Origin: Sedimentibacter sp. SX930
GTDB lineage: Bacteria > Bacillota > Bacilli > Lactobacillales > Aerococcaceae
Length of the DNA stretch: 64,000 nt
Direction: 5' to 3'
Assembly (NCBI GenBank): GCA_002155105.1
Contig: MUZD01000011.1
Span: 1-64,000, forward strand
The notes below the pieces were generated by a model. The model ran no database searches. It was not told the origin of the DNA and saw nothing but the letters and a program-made list of their open reading frames with translations. This document shows, in pieces, positions 60,605-64,000 of this stretch. Position numbers and translations under genes: made by a program. Every line of letters starts with the position of its first letter. The stretch's first letter is position 1.

Positions 60605-62271
60605 TCCGAAATCCAATTCTGCCGGGTTTTTACCCGGATCCGTCGATCTGCCGGGTCGGGGATGATTTTTATCTCGTCACTTCCAGCTTCAGTTACTTTC
60701 CGGGCGTGCCGATCTTCCACAGCAAAGATTTGGAGCAATGGGAACAGATCGGGCACGTACTGGATCGCCCGGAACAGTTGCCGCTGACGCATGAAATGAT
60801 CTCTGCAGGCATTTTTGCACCGACAATCCGTTATCATGACGGCACGTTTTATATGATCACGACCAATATGAGCATGGGTGTCGTCAATTTTGTCGTGACC
60901 GCCAATGATCCTGCCGGTCCGTGGTCGGACATGCACATCATCCAAGGCGCGGACGGCATCGACCCTTCTTTGTTCTGGGATGATGACGGGAAGTGCTATT
61001 ACACAGGTACGACTCGTTTCGATGACGAAGCCGGATCCCGGCAAGGCATCTGGTGCTCCGAAATCGATCTGGCTACTTTCGAGTTGGTCGGCGAGCGCCA
61101 CATCATCGGCACCGGGGCTCAGATCAACGCTGAAGCCCCGGAAGGTCCGCATTTGTACAAAAAAGACGGTTATTACTATTTGATGATTGCTGAAGGCGGA
61201 ACGGAACATTTCCATGCCATAACAATCAGCCGCAGCCAATCAGTTTTCGGGGAATATGAGAATCACCAAGGCAATCCGATCCTGACCCATCGCCACCTCG
61301 GGAAAGGTTTTCCGATCTGGAATGTGGGCCATGGGGATTTGGTCGAATTGCAGAATGGCGAGTGGTATATGGTCTGTCTTGGTTCGCGATTGAGTGAAGG
61401 CAAACATAAACTGCTGGGCCGCGAAACCTTCCTTGTGCCGGTTGTGTGGGAGGACGGCTGGCCTGTCGTCAGCAAAGGCACAGGCAAAGTGGAGTGGACC
61501 TATCCCTCCCCGGGCCTGCCGAGTTGGCAACCGGCTGGGCGCGCAATTAATGAGTTTAAGCAACCTATCGTCGAGAATTTCGAACAGGAACTGGGGTTTG
61601 ACTGGAACTATTTGGGCACGCCCCATGAAGACTTCGCCAAGGTGGAAGATGGGCGTCTGCGCTTGAAACTGTTGAAAAACGCGCTAGTTCCATGGGAATT
61701 CGACAATACGGACGGGAGCGTCTTCAGCCGCATAGCAAAGATCGGCAAAACAAAAGAAAACGTCAGCTTCGTCGGCAGACGCCAACAGCACCTCGATTTT
61801 CAGGCAACGGTCACGGTCCACTTTTCGCCGGAGGAAAACGAGACGGCTGGCATCATTATCCTGCAGAATGACGCCAACCAATTGCGTCTGGAAGTCACGA
61901 AAGGTCAAGCGGGGAAACCGGTCGTGCGCTGTATGCGGGTGGTCTCGCACTATGATCAAGACGGCATCCAGCACTTCACCGAAGCGCAGCTGGGCGAAGT
62001 CGTTGCGGCTCCGAATCAATCGGACTTTACTCTGCAAGTGAAAGGAAAGGACTCGCGCTTCAGCTTCTCTGCAGGAACAACCGCAGACGAAATGCAGTCG
62101 GTTGCGGATCAGGTGGACGGGTCCTTCCTGGGTTCGGAAACAGCTGGCGGATTTGTCGGTGCCTATATCGGCATGTTTGCTTCCGGAAACGGACAAACGA
62201 AGGAAAAGTATGCGGATTTCGAGACCTTCATTTACGAGGGATTCGAACCGGAAGGAGAAACCAATCTATGA
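60601..62271 (+). CDS. GH43 beta-xylosidase / alpha-arabinofuranosidase
   Basis: A 556-residue intracellular GH43. NPILPGFYPDPSICRVGDDF carries the catalytic base Asp, DGIDPSLFWDDDGK the pKa-modulating Asp and NAEAPEGPHLYKKDGYYY the acid Glu. The C-terminal 200 residues form the beta-sandwich typical of XynB-like GH43 enzymes. The start ATG overlaps the GH2 stop as ATGA. Substrate choice between xylosides and arabinosides cannot be read from the sequence. Confidence 0.87.
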   Translation: MIRNPILPGFYPDPSICRVGDDFYLVTSSFSYFPGVPIFHSKDLEQWEQIGHVLDRPEQLPLTHEMISAGIFAPTIRYHDGTFYMITTNMSMGVVNFVVTANDPAGPWSDMHIIQGADGIDPSLFWDDDGKCYYTGTTRFDDEAGSRQGIWCSEIDLATFELVGERHIIGTGAQINAEAPEGPHLYKKDGYYYLMIAEGGTEHFHAITISRSQSVFGEYENHQGNPILTHRHLGKGFPIWNVGHGDLVELQNGEWYMVCLGSRLSEGKHKLLGRETFLVPVVWEDGWPVVSKGTGKVEWTYPSPGLPSWQPAGRAINEFKQPIVENFEQELGFDWNYLGTPHEDFAKVEDGRLRLKLLKNALVPWEFDNTDGSVFSRIAKIGKTKENVSFVGRRQQHLDFQATVTVHFSPEENETAGIIILQNDANQLRLEVTKGQAGKPVVRCMRVVSHYDQDGIQHFTEAQLGEVVAAPNQSDFTLQVKGKDSRFSFSAGTTADEMQSVADQVDGSFLGSETAGGFVGAYIGMFASGNGQTKEKYADFETFIYEGFEPEGETNL

Positions 62272-64000
62272 TGGATGTGCAGACACAAAAAATAGAAGCC
62301 TTGATCGGCGAAATGACTTTGGAAGAAAAAATCGGACAGCTGCAGCAATGCGGCCCTTCTTTAGTCGGTGCCTTCGAGGTCAGTTTCGAGGAACTGTTGG
62401 ATATGATGTTCGATGGCCGGATCAGCCAGGAAGAATTCGGCAGATTGATGAGCACCGCCGAAAAAGACTTCCATGAGGATGATCTCCGTGCCGGAAAGAT
62501 CGGTTCATACAATGGCGTCGGGGATGCGCTGACAGCGAACCGACTCCAGAAAATCGCCGTGGAAGAAAGCCGTCTGGGGATTCCTTTGCTGTTCGGCTAT
62601 GATGTGATCCATGGTTTCCGGACCGTGACGCCGATCCCGTTGGCTGAAAGTTGCGCGTGGGAACCTGAACTGTGGCAAAAAACGGCCAGGATGTCTGCGG
62701 AAGAAGCGACAGCAGCGGGCGTGCATATGACGTTTGCCCCGATGGTGGATGTCGCGAAAGACGCGCGCTGGGGCCGTGTCAGTGAAGGCGCCGGCGAGGA
62801 CACTCTGTTGAACGGCGACTATGGTGCAGCCAAGGTAAGAGGATTTCAAGGCCCTGACTTGTCGCAAGCGGACGCGATGGCAGCCTGCCTGAAGCACTTT
62901 GCGGCTTATGGGGCCGGGGAAGCGGGCAAGGATTACAATCGGGTGGATATGTCCGCGCAACGCTTGCGGGAGGAATATTTGCCTGCCTACAAAGCCTGCG
63001 TCGATGCCGGGGCACGTGCTGTCATGCCGGCTTTCAACGATCTGAACGGCGTGCCGTGCACCGTGAATGAATGGCTGTTGCGGGATGTTTTGCGGGACGA
63101 ATGGGGTTTTGAAGGCATCACGGTAAGCGATGCGAATGCCATCGCTGAGTGCGTGAACCATGGCGTCACGACGAATCGGCAAGCGGCTGCCAAAGAAGCG
63201 CTGCAAGCAGGAATCGATATGGATATGACTTCGAATGTCTATGCTGAGAATCTTGCCGGACTGATCGAGGCCGGTGAACTCGCAGTAGATTTATTGGACC
63301 AAGCCGTTTACCGCATCCTCAAGCTTAAAGTCGAGCTCGGCTTGTTCGAAAATCCTTATCGGACGGATGAAGAAAAAGAAAAACGGACCTTGGTGAGGCC
63401 GGAAAATCGGGCGCTTGCCCGCGAAGCGGCAACCAAATCGATGGTATTGCTGAAAAACGATGCTGTCTTGCCCCTGAATCCGCAGCAAAAAATCGCCGTC
63501 TTCGGCGCGCTTGCGAACGATCCGGGCCAGATGACGGGCGCTTGGGCAATTGGAGCGCAGGAAAATGACTGCGTCAGCTTGGTTCAAGCCATGGATGCGC
63601 AGGAGATTTCTTATGCCTATCATCCTGGCATCGTCGACGGGATTGTGGCGAAGGATGAGATCAACCAGTTAGCGGAGACGGCGGATGTGGTGATTTTGGC
63701 CATCGGCGAGCAAAAGGAAGAGAGCGGGGAAGCAGCAAGCAAGGCGGACATCTCTTTGCCGGCCATCCAACTGGAGCTCGCAGAAACACTGCTTCGGACA
63801 GGGAAACCTGTCGTTGCCGTGCTGTTCAACGGTAGGCCGTTGGCGATCCCGACTGTTGCGGAACAGGTCCCGGCCATCCTGGAAGCGTGGCATCCGGGAA
63901 TCGAAGCCGGGAATGCAATCTTGGACATTCTCTATGGCGCGGTGAATCCGAGCGCAAAATTGACGACAACGTTTCCGTTCGCAACGGGACAATGCCCGCT
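62268..64000 (+). CDS. GH3 beta-glycosidase (partial, runs off the window)
   Basis: Open from ATG 62268 to the window end (577 residues). It begins MMDVQTQKIEALIGEMTLEE and contains KDARWGRVSEGAGEDT, ACLKHFAAYGAGEAGKDYN (KH motif), DLNGVPCTVNEWLLRDVL and the nucleophile Asp in GITVSDANAIAE, followed by the start of the second GH3 domain. Beta-glucosidase or beta-xylosidase is likely. The start overlaps the GH43 stop as ATGA, completing a three-enzyme coupled operon. Confidence 0.88.
   Translation, partial: MMDVQTQKIEALIGEMTLEEKIGQLQQCGPSLVGAFEVSFEELLDMMFDGRISQEEFGRLMSTAEKDFHEDDLRAGKIGSYNGVGDALTANRLQKIAVEESRLGIPLLFGYDVIHGFRTVTPIPLAESCAWEPELWQKTARMSAEEATAAGVHMTFAPMVDVAKDARWGRVSEGAGEDTLLNGDYGAAKVRGFQGPDLSQADAMAACLKHFAAYGAGEAGKDYNRVDMSAQRLREEYLPAYKACVDAGARAVMPAFNDLNGVPCTVNEWLLRDVLRDEWGFEGITVSDANAIAECVNHGVTTNRQAAAKEALQAGIDMDMTSNVYAENLAGLIEAGELAVDLLDQAVYRILKLKVELGLFENPYRTDEEKEKRTLVRPENRALAREAATKSMVLLKNDAVLPLNPQQKIAVFGALANDPGQMTGAWAIGAQENDCVSLVQAMDAQEISYAYHPGIVDGIVAKDEINQLAETADVVILAIGEQKEESGEAASKADISLPAIQLELAETLLRTGKPVVAVLFNGRPLAIPTVAEQVPAILEAWHPGIEAGNAILDILYGAVNPSAKLTTTFPFATGQCP

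Overview
The window looks like a chromosome segment of a low-GC Gram-positive lactic acid bacterium. The best family guess is Carnobacteriaceae (Trichococcus-like) or a close Enterococcus relative. This is inferred from a phosphoketolase, mannose-family PTS operons, a tagatose-6-phosphate route, a BceRS-BceAB module and an Enterococcus faecalis-style malT-mapP / malP-malB-malM-malR maltose locus. No rRNA, tRNA, IS element, prophage or CRISPR array was seen. Most of the window is sugar uptake and intracellular glycoside breakdown.

Layout. 1-377: 3' end of a phosphoketolase and its terminator. 485-9515: alpha-glucan block with a leftward operon (neopullulanase-like enzyme, DexB, MalL) divergent from malE-malF-malG; both promoters carry the same LacI-type operator. 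9770-12102: AraC regulator and GH4 alpha-galactosidase. 12159-27292: galactosyl-hexosamine block. It has a GntR regulator divergent from a GH35 beta-galactosidase and its own mannose-family PTS, then two near-identical GntR genes separated by a truncated agaS copy, then agaS, nagA, a second PTS with a YajC-like protein inside it, lacC and lacD. Together these could take a Gal-GalNAc type sugar to triose phosphates. 27536-32125: BceRS two-component system and BceAB transporter. 32142-33604: small insertion with a secreted protein, a small membrane protein, four 31-bp palindromes and a mapP remnant. 33628-41490: maltose PTS locus (mapP, malT, malP, malB, malM, malR).

41490-45500 is a strongly AT-rich island with a SIR2-domain protein behind an unknown gene that appears broken by a C5 homopolymer, plus a basic orphan protein. 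This is the best candidate for an undescribed (probably defence) system. 45858-50070 is an unusual four-gene unit: two different solute-binding proteins flanking a NarL-type kinase and regulator, with no transporter. It is followed by another mannose-family PTS (50519-53146). 53443-57714 holds a SEC-C protein, YccF, an NmrA-type reductase with an HxlR regulator, and a second beta-phosphoglucomutase. 58118 to the end is a translationally coupled GH2-GH43-GH3 operon for plant or host glycans.

Three families of small intergenic palindromic repeats (31-bp elements near 33 kb; 52-bp triple units at 50.2 and 55.1 kb; about 50-bp units at 53.3 and 57.9 kb) are not explained by the genes. Two of them show compensatory arm changes. 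All family assignments rest on motif reading by eye; no database search was run.
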